Of a stretch of 64,000 nucleotides of DNA, positions 29,349-38,719 are shown one piece after another (position 1 is the stretch's first letter; each line of letters begins with the position of its first letter). The DNA lies in NCBI RefSeq assembly GCF_904846625.1, contig NZ_CAJHBL010000007.1:1-64000 (forward strand), given 5' to 3'. A program made the translations under genes and the position numbers. Origin of the DNA: Psychrobacter sp. JCM 18900 (GTDB lineage Bacteria; Pseudomonadota; Gammaproteobacteria; Pseudomonadales; Moraxellaceae). Below the pieces are notes generated by a model that was not told the origin of the DNA, made no database searches, and worked only from the letters and a program-made list of their open reading frames with translations.

Positions 29349-31424
29349 ATGGACATACTCATTATCGTCGGCGTGGTTGTGGTGCTGGCGTTTGTTTTCA
29401 TTATGGCAGCACTGTTGATGCTCAAAGCCTTTTACTTCAAGGTTGAGCAGGGCAAAGCACTAATTATCAACGGTGTGAGCAAAATAGCCGTACGTTTTGA
29501 TGGTGGCTTTGTTTGGCCAGTTATTAATAAAAAAGAGCTGATGAGAATCTCGCTCATCACGTTAGAAGTTGATAGACGCGGTAAAGAAGGACTAATTTGC
29601 GCCGATAATATGCGTGCTGATATTACAGTCGCATTTTATCTACGTGTCAATGAAACCGAAGAAGATGTATTAAAAGTTGCCAAATCGGTTGGAGTTGAGA
29701 GAGCCTCAGATAAAGTCGCTGTTAATGAGCTGTTTAATGCCAAGTTTTCAGAGGCGCTAAAAACAGTTGGTAAGCAAATAGATTTCGTTAAATTGTTTGA
29801 AAACCGCAGCGAGTTTCGTGACAGTATCGTTCAAGAAATCGGTAACGATCTAAACGGCTATGTCTTAGAAGATGTCGCAATCGATTATCTAGAGCAAACA
29901 CCGAAAGTGTCGTTGGACTCAAGTAATATTCTAGATGCTGAAGGTATCAAAAAGATTACTCAACTAACGGCTTTTCAAAACGTTATTACCAATGAGCTGG
30001 AGCGTGATGAAGAGCTAGCGGTTAAGAAAAAGAACGTTGAAACCAGAGAGGCGATGCTAGAGCTTGAGCGTCAACAAGCCGATGCTGAAGCCAAGCAAAA
30101 GCGTGAAATATCGTCAGTGATTGCTCGTGAAACGGCTGAAACTCGTAAGATTGAAGAAGAAGAGCGTAAGAAGTCAGAAACGGCCGTCATAATGGTTGAG
30201 CAGGACTTAGCGATTCAGCGAGAGAATCAGCAACGTGAAATTGAAGTAGCAGGTCAAAATCGTCTGCGTGCAGTTGTCATCGAAGAAGAGAAGGTTACGC
30301 GTGCTCGTGACTTAGAAATCGTCTCTCGTGAGCGTGAAGTTGACTTGCAACGTATCGAGGCTGAACGTGCGATTGAACTTGAGAAAAAAGAAATCGCCAA
30401 TGTCATCCGCGAGCGTATTGCGGTCGACAAAACAGTGGCGCAAGAAGAAGAGCGTATCAAAGAAGTTCGCGAAGTTAGTGAGGCTGAGCGTTCTAAGCAA
30501 ACACGCGTGCTAGCTGCTGAAGCGGATGCTGAAGAAATCAAAGTACGTCAGGTGAAAAAAGCCGAAGCCGAAGAGCTGTCAGCCAAGCATAAAGCCGTTG
30601 AAATCACTACGCTTGCTACGGCTAACCTTGAAGCCTCTGCCAAAGAGTCAGAAGCCAAAATCAGAATGGCTGAAGGTATTAAAGCCGAAGAGTCTGCACA
30701 TGGCTTTGCTGAAGCTGCTATCCAAGAAGCTAAGTCGGTCTCTATGGAAAAAGAAGGCATTGCTAGAGCCAATATTATTAAAGCGACTGGACAAGCTGAA
30801 GCGCAGTCAGAGCGTGAAAAAGGTATGGCAGATGCTGAGGTTATCGCGGCTCGCGGTGAATCTAAGGCGAAAGCTGAGCGTGATATCGGTATGGTCGATG
30901 CAGAGATTATTGCTGCTCGTGGTCAATCTACTGCCAAGGCTGAACGCGAAAAAGGCATGGCAGATGCTGAAATCATCGCAGCACGCGGTGAGTCTAATGC
31001 CAAAGCAGAACGCGAAGTTGGACTGGCAAAAGCCGAAGTCACTCGCGCGCATTTCCAAGCCGAAGCAGATGGTCTAGTCGAGAAATTCAATGCAATGGGT
31101 AGTATGAATAAAGAAGCGCGTGAGCACGAAGAGTTCCGCATGAGTCTTGAGACAGCCTTGCAAGAAGCACTGGCATCGATCGACGCAGGTAAAGAGATTG
31201 CCAAAGAAAACGCTGAAGTATTGGCAGTGGCACTACAAAAAGCCAAAATTGATATTGTTGGCGGCGAAGCGCATTTCTTTGATAACTTTGCCACGTCACT
31301 ATCTATCGGCAAAGCCATCGATGGCCTAGCAGGTAAGTCAGATACGTTGAGCGGTATTATCAATGGCGTGATGGCTAGTCAAGCTATGAAAGCAACCAAG
31401 CAAAATGATGATAAAACCATTTAA
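29349..31424 (+). CDS. Flotillin-family (YqiK-like) SPFH protein
   Basis: 691 residues. One N-terminal membrane helix (about 4-26) is followed by the SPFH/band-7 domain (about 30-210, with GGFVWPVINKKELMRISLITLEVDRRG). A very long Glu/Lys/Ala-rich coiled coil (about 215-580) includes four tandem 22-residue repeats at 489-576, and a small C-terminal oligomerisation region ends the protein. Flotillins form large oligomeric membrane scaffolds. The upstream OB-fold protein is the expected partner, and the downstream giant ATPase is a likely third component. Opposite-strand reading frames inside this gene are artefacts of its repetitive composition. Confidence 0.92.
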   Translation: MDILIIVGVVVVLAFVFIMAALLMLKAFYFKVEQGKALIINGVSKIAVRFDGGFVWPVINKKELMRISLITLEVDRRGKEGLICADNMRADITVAFYLRVNETEEDVLKVAKSVGVERASDKVAVNELFNAKFSEALKTVGKQIDFVKLFENRSEFRDSIVQEIGNDLNGYVLEDVAIDYLEQTPKVSLDSSNILDAEGIKKITQLTAFQNVITNELERDEELAVKKKNVETREAMLELERQQADAEAKQKREISSVIARETAETRKIEEEERKKSETAVIMVEQDLAIQRENQQREIEVAGQNRLRAVVIEEEKVTRARDLEIVSREREVDLQRIEAERAIELEKKEIANVIRERIAVDKTVAQEEERIKEVREVSEAERSKQTRVLAAEADAEEIKVRQVKKAEAEELSAKHKAVEITTLATANLEASAKESEAKIRMAEGIKAEESAHGFAEAAIQEAKSVSMEKEGIARANIIKATGQAEAQSEREKGMADAEVIAARGESKAKAERDIGMVDAEIIAARGQSTAKAEREKGMADAEIIAARGESNAKAEREVGLAKAEVTRAHFQAEADGLVEKFNAMGSMNKEAREHEEFRMSLETALQEALASIDAGKEIAKENAEVLAVALQKAKIDIVGGEAHFFDNFATSLSIGKAIDGLAGKSDTLSGIINGVMASQAMKATKQNDDKTI
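30813..31076 (+). repeat. Four tandem 66-bp repeats within the flotillin coiled coil
   Basis: The units encode 22 residues each, starting REKGMADAE, RDIGMVDAE, REKGMADAE and REVGLAKAE. The first three are closely similar (AEIIAARGES-type middle) and the fourth has diverged. Copy number may vary between strains. Confidence 0.85.
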
Positions 31425-31490
31425 TATTAAGACATGTCTTTATAGATTGAAGACACGCGCCAAGATTAATGCATTTCTCCCTTGATAACT

Positions 31491-31630
31491 AGCCTGTCAT
31501 TTAGGAGGCAGGCTGAATCTAACCAACTTGTTCTATACATCTTCATAGAGCGATAGCCAACTTATTATTAATAATGAGTTGGCTAATCTAAAAAATCCGC
31601 AGTGATGAATCGTTTTTTTAGATTAGCCAA
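31491..31630 (+). promoter_or_regulatory. Leader with three hairpins, two mutually exclusive, before the giant ATPase gene
   Basis: The first hairpin pairs AGCCTG with CAGGCT (31491-31514). The second is a 30-bp palindrome, AGCCAACTTATTATT with AATAATGAGTTGGCT (31555-31584, one mismatch). The third pairs TTGGCTAATCTAAAAAA (31579-31595) with its exact 17-bp complement (31614-31630). The right arm of the second and the left arm of the third share TTGGCT, so they cannot both form. This leaves a possible transcript switch about 100 bases upstream of the ATG. No start codon or T-rich terminator tail lies inside. Confidence 0.6.
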
Positions 31631-31732
31631 GTGCTTCTTTACTTTCGATGATCTTTATCTCAAATAACTTCTTATTTTTCTTATTGCCAAAAAATTCTCT
31701 TATTATGTAAAAACAGAAACGGACGAGCAACA

Positions 31733-34700
31733 ATGGCGGACACGCAAAACCTAACCACTCCAGATAGCAATGACAACCCTAATGCTAGTCAAGCAAGCCA
31801 AACTGATCAGGCGGTTGCCTCGGGCAATGCTTATGAGCTCATCAAAAAACGTTTGACAGAACAAGGTGCTCGTTTAGAGCAACAGACGGCCACGCTAAAT
31901 ACTGCACGCCTTGAAGAGTTCGGCAGTACTCAAATGCAAGTCATCGCCCGTACGCGTATCCGTACCGAACATAACTGTGTGGCGCAGGATATGGTGCAAG
32001 TAGGCGAATATCTACTTTTTGGCTACAACGTTTTTATGGGACTCAAACGTGCGAGCAATGTTAAGGATGTATTGTCGTTATATCGTCTGAACGAGCCAGC
32101 TGGTAATGAAGAAGAGTATCAGCTCGAAGAGGTTGACCTAAAAGGCACTTTTTTGGCTCAAGACGCCTTTGTCCAAGACTTCAATGAGCTGTATCGATAT
32201 TACAAGCAAACGCGCCTGATTCAAATAACGGTGAAAGACAGCAAATTGCTATTGGCATTTCAGATTGGTGAGCGCATCACTGATATTCGAGTGTTCCGTT
32301 TTGCGTTAGATTTTAGCCAAGGTACGCCAGAGTCGGCACAAGTCGCTTATGTGGACAATCGAGGCGAGCGTGACATTGAACTGCCGCCTGCTTATGATTT
32401 TGACTGGATTGAGACCACACGCGATCAAATGGTGAATGGCAAGTATCCCCATATGAATATCTTAGACACGATATTTGTAGAAACGGTTGGTGGTGATTTG
32501 ACCATTAAGATTGAGGATAATACGCAGTCAGGGCAGGGTATCTATAGTGAGCCTGTCGAAGATCGTACTCAGTCGTTGACCGATGCCGAGATTGCTTATG
32601 CCAAAGTTGGCAGTTTAATACTGCTTAAGATATTACCGTATCGCGAGAATAGTTATCGCTATTTCGTCTATAACACCTTGACCGAAGCGGTATTACGTTT
32701 GGATGCGATTAGACAATCGTGTGTGCAGCTACCAGAAGACCACGGCATCATATTTCCGGGTGGCTACTATCTGCAAACGGGCGAATATAAACTGTTTGAT
32801 GCCAATAATGTGGACGCCAAAGACTTAAAGTTCAAACGCAAAATCATATCGCCAAATGGGGAAGACGTTCTATTTTTATTTTATGACAGAGACTTGGGCG
32901 TCACGGGGTTGTTTCCTTATAATTTGATTAAAAAGCAATTAGCAAACCCTATCTATTGCAACGGTATGGCTTTGGCTGAGAATGGCCGTTTGGTGCTGTT
33001 TAGCGATCAAAGTGAGCCATCTCGTATTCATCCGATGCAGATATGGCATACCCCTTATGCCTCACACGAGTATGTGAGTGAGCTGCCAGAAAGCACGAGC
33101 TTCTATGGCAAAATTGGCAATAAAGAACTGGTACGCGGTATCTCAGACCTGTATAGCATTACTCGCCTGATTGACAATCAAAGCGTCTCTCAAAAGCTCT
33201 ATGAAGAGCTTACCAATAATACCAGCCGACTCTTTGACAGCTATTACTGGTTGTCTGAGCCTGAGCTGAGCGAAGTCGCCAGTAGTATTAAAGAAGTGAC
33301 GGCCACGGCTGAGCTAGTGATTGATGAGTTTGCCAAAGTACAAAGTATCCAGAAGCAAACCCAAACTGCGTTAGCCGATGCCGATACGCAGCAAAGTGAG
33401 ATTTTGCGGCAGATACGAGTCACTAGCTTTGAGTCTGCCAGTGATTATGTCGATCAGCTGTCAGCGTTAAGACGCCAAAAAGGCCGTTTGGTCAGCTTGG
33501 AGGATTTGCGCTATCTAGATGCCGGTAAGCTACAAGCATTACAGACGCAGTTAGAAGAAGCAGAAAGTGAGCTGGCTGAAAAAACGGTATTGTTTTTAAG
33601 TGGTGAAGAGGCGCTATCAAGCTACGAAGGCATATTGGTCGATGTCAGTGAGCGCTTAAACACCGCTGAAACCAATGCTGAGCTAAAACCCGTACTAGAA
33701 AAAATCGATGAAACAGCGCAAGGGTTAGATTTATTGACTGAGTTGCTAGGGACGCTAGATGTAGCCGATGCCACGGTACGTACGCAAATCATCGATGACA
33801 TATCGACCATTTATGCTAGCCTCAATCAGAGCAAAGCCAAGCTTAATCATAAACGCAAAAATCTAGGCTCTGCTGAGGCCGTTGCGCAATTTGGTGCGCA
33901 GTTTAAGCTGTTTGGTCAGTCCATTGCCAATGCCTTATCCATTGCCAATACGCCTGAAAAGTCAGACGAGCAAATGGCAAAATTGCTAGTACAGCTAGAA
34001 GAGTTGGAAAGCCAGTTCGCTGATCCAGAAACCAATAGTGGCGATCAGTTTTTAGCTGATATTATCAGTAAACGTGAAGAGATTTACGAAACCTTTGAAA
34101 ACCATAAGCAGCAACTGCTTGATGCTCGCAACCGTAAAGCGCAAAACTTAGGTGATGGCGCGCTGCGAATGCTTGAAAGTATTAAAAAACGCACGCAAAG
34201 CACAGGCGTCACAGGCTTTACAGAGGAAGAAGCGTTAAATACGTATTTTGCCGCTGATGGTCTGGTGCAAAAAGTCCGCAATATCGCAAAAGAGCTACAA
34301 GCAATGGGCTTTAGTGTCAAAGCAGATGACATCGATGCCCGTCTAAAAGCCATTCAAATCGAGAGCTATAAGAGTTTAAAAGACAAGTCGGACTTGTTTG
34401 AAGATGGTGGCCAAATCATCAAATTGGGTAAGCATCGTTTTTCGGTCAATACTCAGCCATTAGATTTGACCTTATTGAGTCGTCAACAGTCAGATGGCAA
34501 GCGTGTGCTGAATTTGCATCTAACGGGTACCGACTATTATGAAGTGCTCAATAATGCTGAGTTAAACGCCTTGCGCCCGTATTGGGACATGAATATCGCC
34601 TCTGAGTCTGACAAGGTGTACCGCGCCGAGTACTTGGCCTATAGCATTATCGAAAGTGCTAAGAACAGCCAGGAGGGTTTGACTGAAGCGCGCCTATATC

Positions 34701-37700
34701 AAGCATACGATGCGACTGTCATTACCCTAGATATGAATGGCGATATTGATAATGACAGCTCATTGTCTAAACTGGTCAAAGCTTATGCCACCCCTCGCTA
34801 TCAGCTTGGTTATGACAAAGGCATTCATGATCATGATGCCACGCTATTATTGATGCAAATATTGCCGACATTGCGTGAGGCAGGGCTACTGATTTATACT
34901 CCGCAAGTACGTGCGTTAGCGCAATTATTCTATTGGCAACTAAACATTGTACAAGCACTTGGTCTAGACAGCTTGCGTCAATTTGGTTATGACGCTTGGT
35001 TAAATGAATCCGTGCTGACGCGCGCGAGCAACTGGACAGATAGAGCTGCGACCGCCGAGCAACTGCGCCGTGCATTGGGTAGCGATACTGCGAAGTCTCT
35101 ATTGGTCGAGGACATGAGCCAAGTGATGCGTCATTTTGTTATGGCTCATAATGATGACAATATTGGTAGTGATATCGGTGCTAGCGTTGATAAAGGCGCT
35201 AACATCTTCAAACCAAGCTATGTCCAACTGGCCAGTGAATATTTGGTGAGCGTCATGGGGCAGTCGGCGGAATCAAGTGCAGGTGCATATAACACAATAA
35301 AATGGCAAACCAGTCAACAAGCGCAGCAGTTGTGTGAGCAGTTAAGCCAAACATTGAATAGTGCCTCAGGCAGCACGCAAAATACGGCCAGTTTTGATCA
35401 ACTACAGTCTTCTATCAGTAAGCTTGGATTCCAACCCAAATCAGCCTATGAGCTATTGGCCACATGGTTTCATGCACTACTTGATAAGACTTATGGTGGG
35501 ACAGAGTCGGTTAACGTAGCGACTGATGGCACCAATGAAGCAGGTGAGGCACTCAGTGAAGAGGAGCTTGCTGAGAGTAAAGAAAAAGAAGCGCTACGCA
35601 AGCAACAGCTAGAGAGCGGCCGTCATTATGTGCCAGAAGCCATTGCCGTCTTGCTTACCCAATTAAATGATGCCCAGCGTGAAGCTTTGGTGCAACGACT
35701 CATTGATTCAGGTGCTACCTTTAATAAAGGGGCTTTTAATAAAGGGCTAAGTGCTAAAGGATTGGGCAATCAAGGTTTAAACAGTACAGGCGCAAGTGGC
35801 ACACCATCGGCCTTGTCATTTTCCTCAATCACCTCGTCGGCTACGTCATCGACTACATCATTGACCAGTATTAATAATCCGCTCAATCAAGTGCAAAGTT
35901 TTGAACGTAGCACGGGTAAGGTATCGCTTGAGAGTCAGGTCAATAATTTGCTGGGTGAGCATATACGTATTCATCAGCAGACCTTAATCTTTGCCGTTGA
36001 TGATTTCTTAAATCGTCTACATCATCATGATACCCAAGTTATCCCTGCCTACAGACGTTATCTGGCCATGCGCTCAGAGATATTGCATGATTCAAAAGAG
36101 ACGTTGCGATTGGACGAGTTTATGCCGCGTCCATTGTCTTCGTTTGTGCGTAACCGTCTGATTAACGAGAGCTATCTGCCGCTCATCGGTGACAATCTTG
36201 CCAAACAGATGGGCACGGTTGGTGAGGATAAGCGTACTGATCTGATGGGTATCCTCATGATGATATCGCCACCAGGGTATGGTAAAACCACCTTGATGGA
36301 GTACGTGGCAAATCGTCTCGGCCTTATCTTTATGAAGATTAACTGTCCGTCACTCGGTCATGACGTCACCTCATTAGATCCCGAAAAAGCACCCAATGCC
36401 ACTGCACGAGAAGAGTTGAATAAAATCAACTTGGCCTTTGAGATGGGCAATAACGTCATGCTTTATCTCGATGATATTCAGCATACCCATGCAGAATTTT
36501 TGCAGAAGTTTATCTCATTGGGTGATGGTACACGCCGTATCGATGGTGTCTGGCAAGGTAAGACTAAGACCTATGACATGCGTGGCAAAAAGTTCTGCGT
36601 GGTCATGGCAGGTAACCCATATACCGAAAGTGGCGAGGCATTTAAGGTCCCTGACATGCTTGCCAACCGTGCCGATATCTACAACTTAGGCGATATCATG
36701 AGCGGTATGGAAGAAGTGTTTGCACTCAGTTATATTGAAAACTCGCTGACCTCTAATACCGTCCTCGCACCAATGGCCAACCGTGACTTAAACGATGTGC
36801 ATCGTTTGATTAAAATGGCAAAAACCGACAATACCAACCTCGCACAAGCACAAAGCAGCGATCTGACGTATCCGTATAGCACTTCAGAAGTTAACGAAAT
36901 TATCGCCATCTTGCGCCATATGTTTAGGGTGCAAGAAGTCATTCTGGACGTCAACCAAGCCTATATTGCCTCCGCCTCGCAAGATGATAATTATCGTGTT
37001 GAACCGATATTTAAGCTGCAAGGCAGTTATCGTAATATGAATAAGATGACCGAAAAGCTGTCGGCGGTCATGAATGAAAGCGAGCTGAACCAGCTGATAG
37101 ATGATCACTATCTAGGCGAGTCGCAGCTATTGACCCAAGGCGCAGAGAGTAACTTGCTCAAGCTTGGCGAGATGCGTGGTGTGTTAACCGACGCAGAAAC
37201 AGAGCGTTGGGCGCAAATCAAAGCTGACTTCCTACGTAACAAAGCCATGGGCGGTGAAGATGGTGATACGGGCGCGCGTATCGTTGCCCAGTTGGTCGAT
37301 TTGGCCAGTGGTTTCAATGCCATCAGTAGCCAGTTTGAGACATACTTAACGAAAAACGACCCAGAGCAAATCGCTCGCTTACGAGAAGCAGGTCAACAAG
37401 CGCAACTCGATGCCCAGCTAAACGCCCAATTAGAAGCACAAAAAATCCTTGCCGATAGCGTCATTAACAATGCCAAAGTCGTCAGCGATAGCATCGATAA
37501 CGGCTTCGAGAAAAGTGTGAGTCAATTGCTGCAAATATATAAGCACGATCACAATGCTGGAAAGGCAGAAGGCGAGTATCTCAAGCAAAACCAAGAGGTG
37601 CAAAAAGCACTGATGGTACAGCTGGTTGAGGCCGTTGAACAACTGGCGCAAAAAATGGCGGATAGCTTGGTTAGCAATAATGATAATCAAACAGCCGATA

Positions 37701-37882
37701 GCGATATCCCTAATATTCATCAGCAAACGGCACTGATGGCAACTGCCCTCAAGCAAGCATTAGAGCCATTGACGATGCGGATGGATGAGAAACTGGCGAT
37801 TGATACCAGCACCGATCAATCTGGTAAGTTAATCGTCAATAGTCTCAACAGGCTTAATAAAATCTTTGACGACTATGATTAA
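31733..37882 (+). CDS. Giant AAA+ ATPase (DUF3686-type, often annotated DNA repair ATPase)
   Basis: 2049 residues. The N-terminal ~500 resemble the DUF3686 region that opens this family, with beta-rich repeats such as VGEYLLFGYNVFMGLKR. Long coiled coils follow (about 510-900), then a helical middle. A low-complexity insertion (about 1325-1385) carries FNKGAFNKGL-type repeats and a Ser/Thr tract. The AAA+ module has Walker A PPGYGKTT near 1513, Walker B VMLYLDDIQ near 1576, a sensor-1 asparagine in VVMAGNPYTE near 1623 and an arginine in LANRADIY. A final coiled coil includes QLDAQLNAQLEAQ. The DNA repair label is inherited; the flotillin and OB-fold neighbours suggest membrane-linked work. 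The ATG has only a weak ribosome site. Confidence 0.85.
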   Translation: MADTQNLTTPDSNDNPNASQASQTDQAVASGNAYELIKKRLTEQGARLEQQTATLNTARLEEFGSTQMQVIARTRIRTEHNCVAQDMVQVGEYLLFGYNVFMGLKRASNVKDVLSLYRLNEPAGNEEEYQLEEVDLKGTFLAQDAFVQDFNELYRYYKQTRLIQITVKDSKLLLAFQIGERITDIRVFRFALDFSQGTPESAQVAYVDNRGERDIELPPAYDFDWIETTRDQMVNGKYPHMNILDTIFVETVGGDLTIKIEDNTQSGQGIYSEPVEDRTQSLTDAEIAYAKVGSLILLKILPYRENSYRYFVYNTLTEAVLRLDAIRQSCVQLPEDHGIIFPGGYYLQTGEYKLFDANNVDAKDLKFKRKIISPNGEDVLFLFYDRDLGVTGLFPYNLIKKQLANPIYCNGMALAENGRLVLFSDQSEPSRIHPMQIWHTPYASHEYVSELPESTSFYGKIGNKELVRGISDLYSITRLIDNQSVSQKLYEELTNNTSRLFDSYYWLSEPELSEVASSIKEVTATAELVIDEFAKVQSIQKQTQTALADADTQQSEILRQIRVTSFESASDYVDQLSALRRQKGRLVSLEDLRYLDAGKLQALQTQLEEAESELAEKTVLFLSGEEALSSYEGILVDVSERLNTAETNAELKPVLEKIDETAQGLDLLTELLGTLDVADATVRTQIIDDISTIYASLNQSKAKLNHKRKNLGSAEAVAQFGAQFKLFGQSIANALSIANTPEKSDEQMAKLLVQLEELESQFADPETNSGDQFLADIISKREEIYETFENHKQQLLDARNRKAQNLGDGALRMLESIKKRTQSTGVTGFTEEEALNTYFAADGLVQKVRNIAKELQAMGFSVKADDIDARLKAIQIESYKSLKDKSDLFEDGGQIIKLGKHRFSVNTQPLDLTLLSRQQSDGKRVLNLHLTGTDYYEVLNNAELNALRPYWDMNIASESDKVYRAEYLAYSIIESAKNSQEGLTEARLYQAYDATVITLDMNGDIDNDSSLSKLVKAYATPRYQLGYDKGIHDHDATLLLMQILPTLREAGLLIYTPQVRALAQLFYWQLNIVQALGLDSLRQFGYDAWLNESVLTRASNWTDRAATAEQLRRALGSDTAKSLLVEDMSQVMRHFVMAHNDDNIGSDIGASVDKGANIFKPSYVQLASEYLVSVMGQSAESSAGAYNTIKWQTSQQAQQLCEQLSQTLNSASGSTQNTASFDQLQSSISKLGFQPKSAYELLATWFHALLDKTYGGTESVNVATDGTNEAGEALSEEELAESKEKEALRKQQLESGRHYVPEAIAVLLTQLNDAQREALVQRLIDSGATFNKGAFNKGLSAKGLGNQGLNSTGASGTPSALSFSSITSSATSSTTSLTSINNPLNQVQSFERSTGKVSLESQVNNLLGEHIRIHQQTLIFAVDDFLNRLHHHDTQVIPAYRRYLAMRSEILHDSKETLRLDEFMPRPLSSFVRNRLINESYLPLIGDNLAKQMGTVGEDKRTDLMGILMMISPPGYGKTTLMEYVANRLGLIFMKINCPSLGHDVTSLDPEKAPNATAREELNKINLAFEMGNNVMLYLDDIQHTHAEFLQKFISLGDGTRRIDGVWQGKTKTYDMRGKKFCVVMAGNPYTESGEAFKVPDMLANRADIYNLGDIMSGMEEVFALSYIENSLTSNTVLAPMANRDLNDVHRLIKMAKTDNTNLAQAQSSDLTYPYSTSEVNEIIAILRHMFRVQEVILDVNQAYIASASQDDNYRVEPIFKLQGSYRNMNKMTEKLSAVMNESELNQLIDDHYLGESQLLTQGAESNLLKLGEMRGVLTDAETERWAQIKADFLRNKAMGGEDGDTGARIVAQLVDLASGFNAISSQFETYLTKNDPEQIARLREAGQQAQLDAQLNAQLEAQKILADSVINNAKVVSDSIDNGFEKSVSQLLQIYKHDHNAGKAEGEYLKQNQEVQKALMVQLVEAVEQLAQKMADSLVSNNDNQTADSDIPNIHQQTALMATALKQALEPLTMRMDEKLAIDTSTDQSGKLIVNSLNRLNKIFDDYD

Positions 37883-38120
37883 TCACTACTGATTAATAGC
37901 TGACGATTAATTATTAAGGTTTATGAGCAATGCTGATGGTTAGCAGTTATGAATAGCACTATAAATAGGGCTTATGATTAAAAGACAATGGTAATATAGT
38001 CGGCAACAGCTACTTTGGGTACGATGACGGTGAGTAAAGTTGCTACAAACAGTAGATCAAGCAAGCCTGACACCGTATCCGATGGTAGTGAATCGACTAT
38101 ATCAAACCAATGAGAAAATT

Positions 38121-38282
38121 ATGGCGCACAAAAAAAAGAACGTCCGCAAAAAACTTTGCCCTGTCTGCGAGCGCGAGTTTAGCTGGACTAAGAAGCTGGA
38201 TAAAAACTGGGAGAGCATGGTCTATTGCTCAGACCAGTGTCGCCGTGTTAAAAAGTATGAAGGGCTAGATCATCAAAAGTAA
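38121..38282 (+). CDS. DUF2256 mini-protein, copy 1
   Basis: A 53-residue basic protein with a four-cysteine zinc-binding pattern: C13 and C16 in CPVC, C36 and C40 in YCSDQC. Between them lies a conserved aromatic/basic stretch (FSWTKKLDKNW). This is the DUF2256 family, whose function is not established. The internal ATG at 38121, with the MAHKKK start shared with the next gene, is chosen over a longer in-frame reading from 38040 because the extra N-terminus has no family resemblance. Confidence 0.85.
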   Translation: MAHKKKNVRKKLCPVCEREFSWTKKLDKNWESMVYCSDQCRRVKKYEGLDHQK

Positions 38283-38327
38283 GATGTCACCACAACATAA
38301 ATAGTTAGAAGTAGATGGGAGCAAATA

Positions 38328-38474
38328 ATGGCACATAAAAAAGTAAACCTACCGCAAAAAATTTGCCCCGTCTGCCAGCGCCCGTTTACGTGGCGTAAGA
38401 AGTGGGAGAAGGACTGGGAGCAGGTGATTTATTGTTCGGAGCGGTGTCGGCGTGAAAAGGGTAAAGTGGATTAA
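38328..38474 (+). CDS. DUF2256 mini-protein, copy 2 (tandem paralogue)
   Basis: A 48-residue protein starting [20 protein letters not shown], with the same cysteine positions as copy 1 (13, 16, 36 and 40) and the same start and central stretch ([11 protein letters not shown]). It starts 46 bases after copy 1, with a GGGAGC ribosome site before its ATG. The pair is a tandem duplication that has diverged to roughly half identity, so both genes are probably kept by selection. Confidence 0.85.
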   Translation: MAHKKVNLPQKICPVCQRPFTWRKKWEKDWEQVIYCSERCRREKGKVD

Positions 38475-38531
38475 GTTTAAACTAGGATAAAAGAAGACCG
38501 CCAAATTTCTTATCGAGGCATGCTCAAAAAG

Positions 38532-38557
38532 TAGAGGTGGAAATGCTATTAAAATAA
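38532..38557 (+). repeat. Direct repeat, left copy
   Basis: A 26-bp stretch starting TAGAGGTGG and ending TTAAAATAA that matches 39371-39396 at 22 positions. In one frame both copies read as a short tail, E-V-x-x-L-L-K followed by TAA, so they may be remnants of one lost gene end. Confidence 0.6.
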
Positions 38558-38719
38558 AGTAGAGGCTTTAATTAACTTTCATGACTATTATGGATACATA
38601 CTATGCGTCATAGGTTGTCGCGCCGATTGGTTTTAGACCTATTTTTTTCTTCAAACTATGTTATTTTTAATAATAAGATATAAAGCAAAATTGCTTTATC
38701 AATTTGAAGAGTGAAAGTA

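Noticed and set aside
30254..31363. Several long minus-strand frames inside the flotillin gene
   Set aside because: They arise from the repetitive Glu/Lys/Ala codons of the coiled coil; no start signals or family features.
31430..31475. ACATGTC...GACACGCGCC pair after the flotillin gene
   Set aside because: Similar to element ends but too diverged and short to call.
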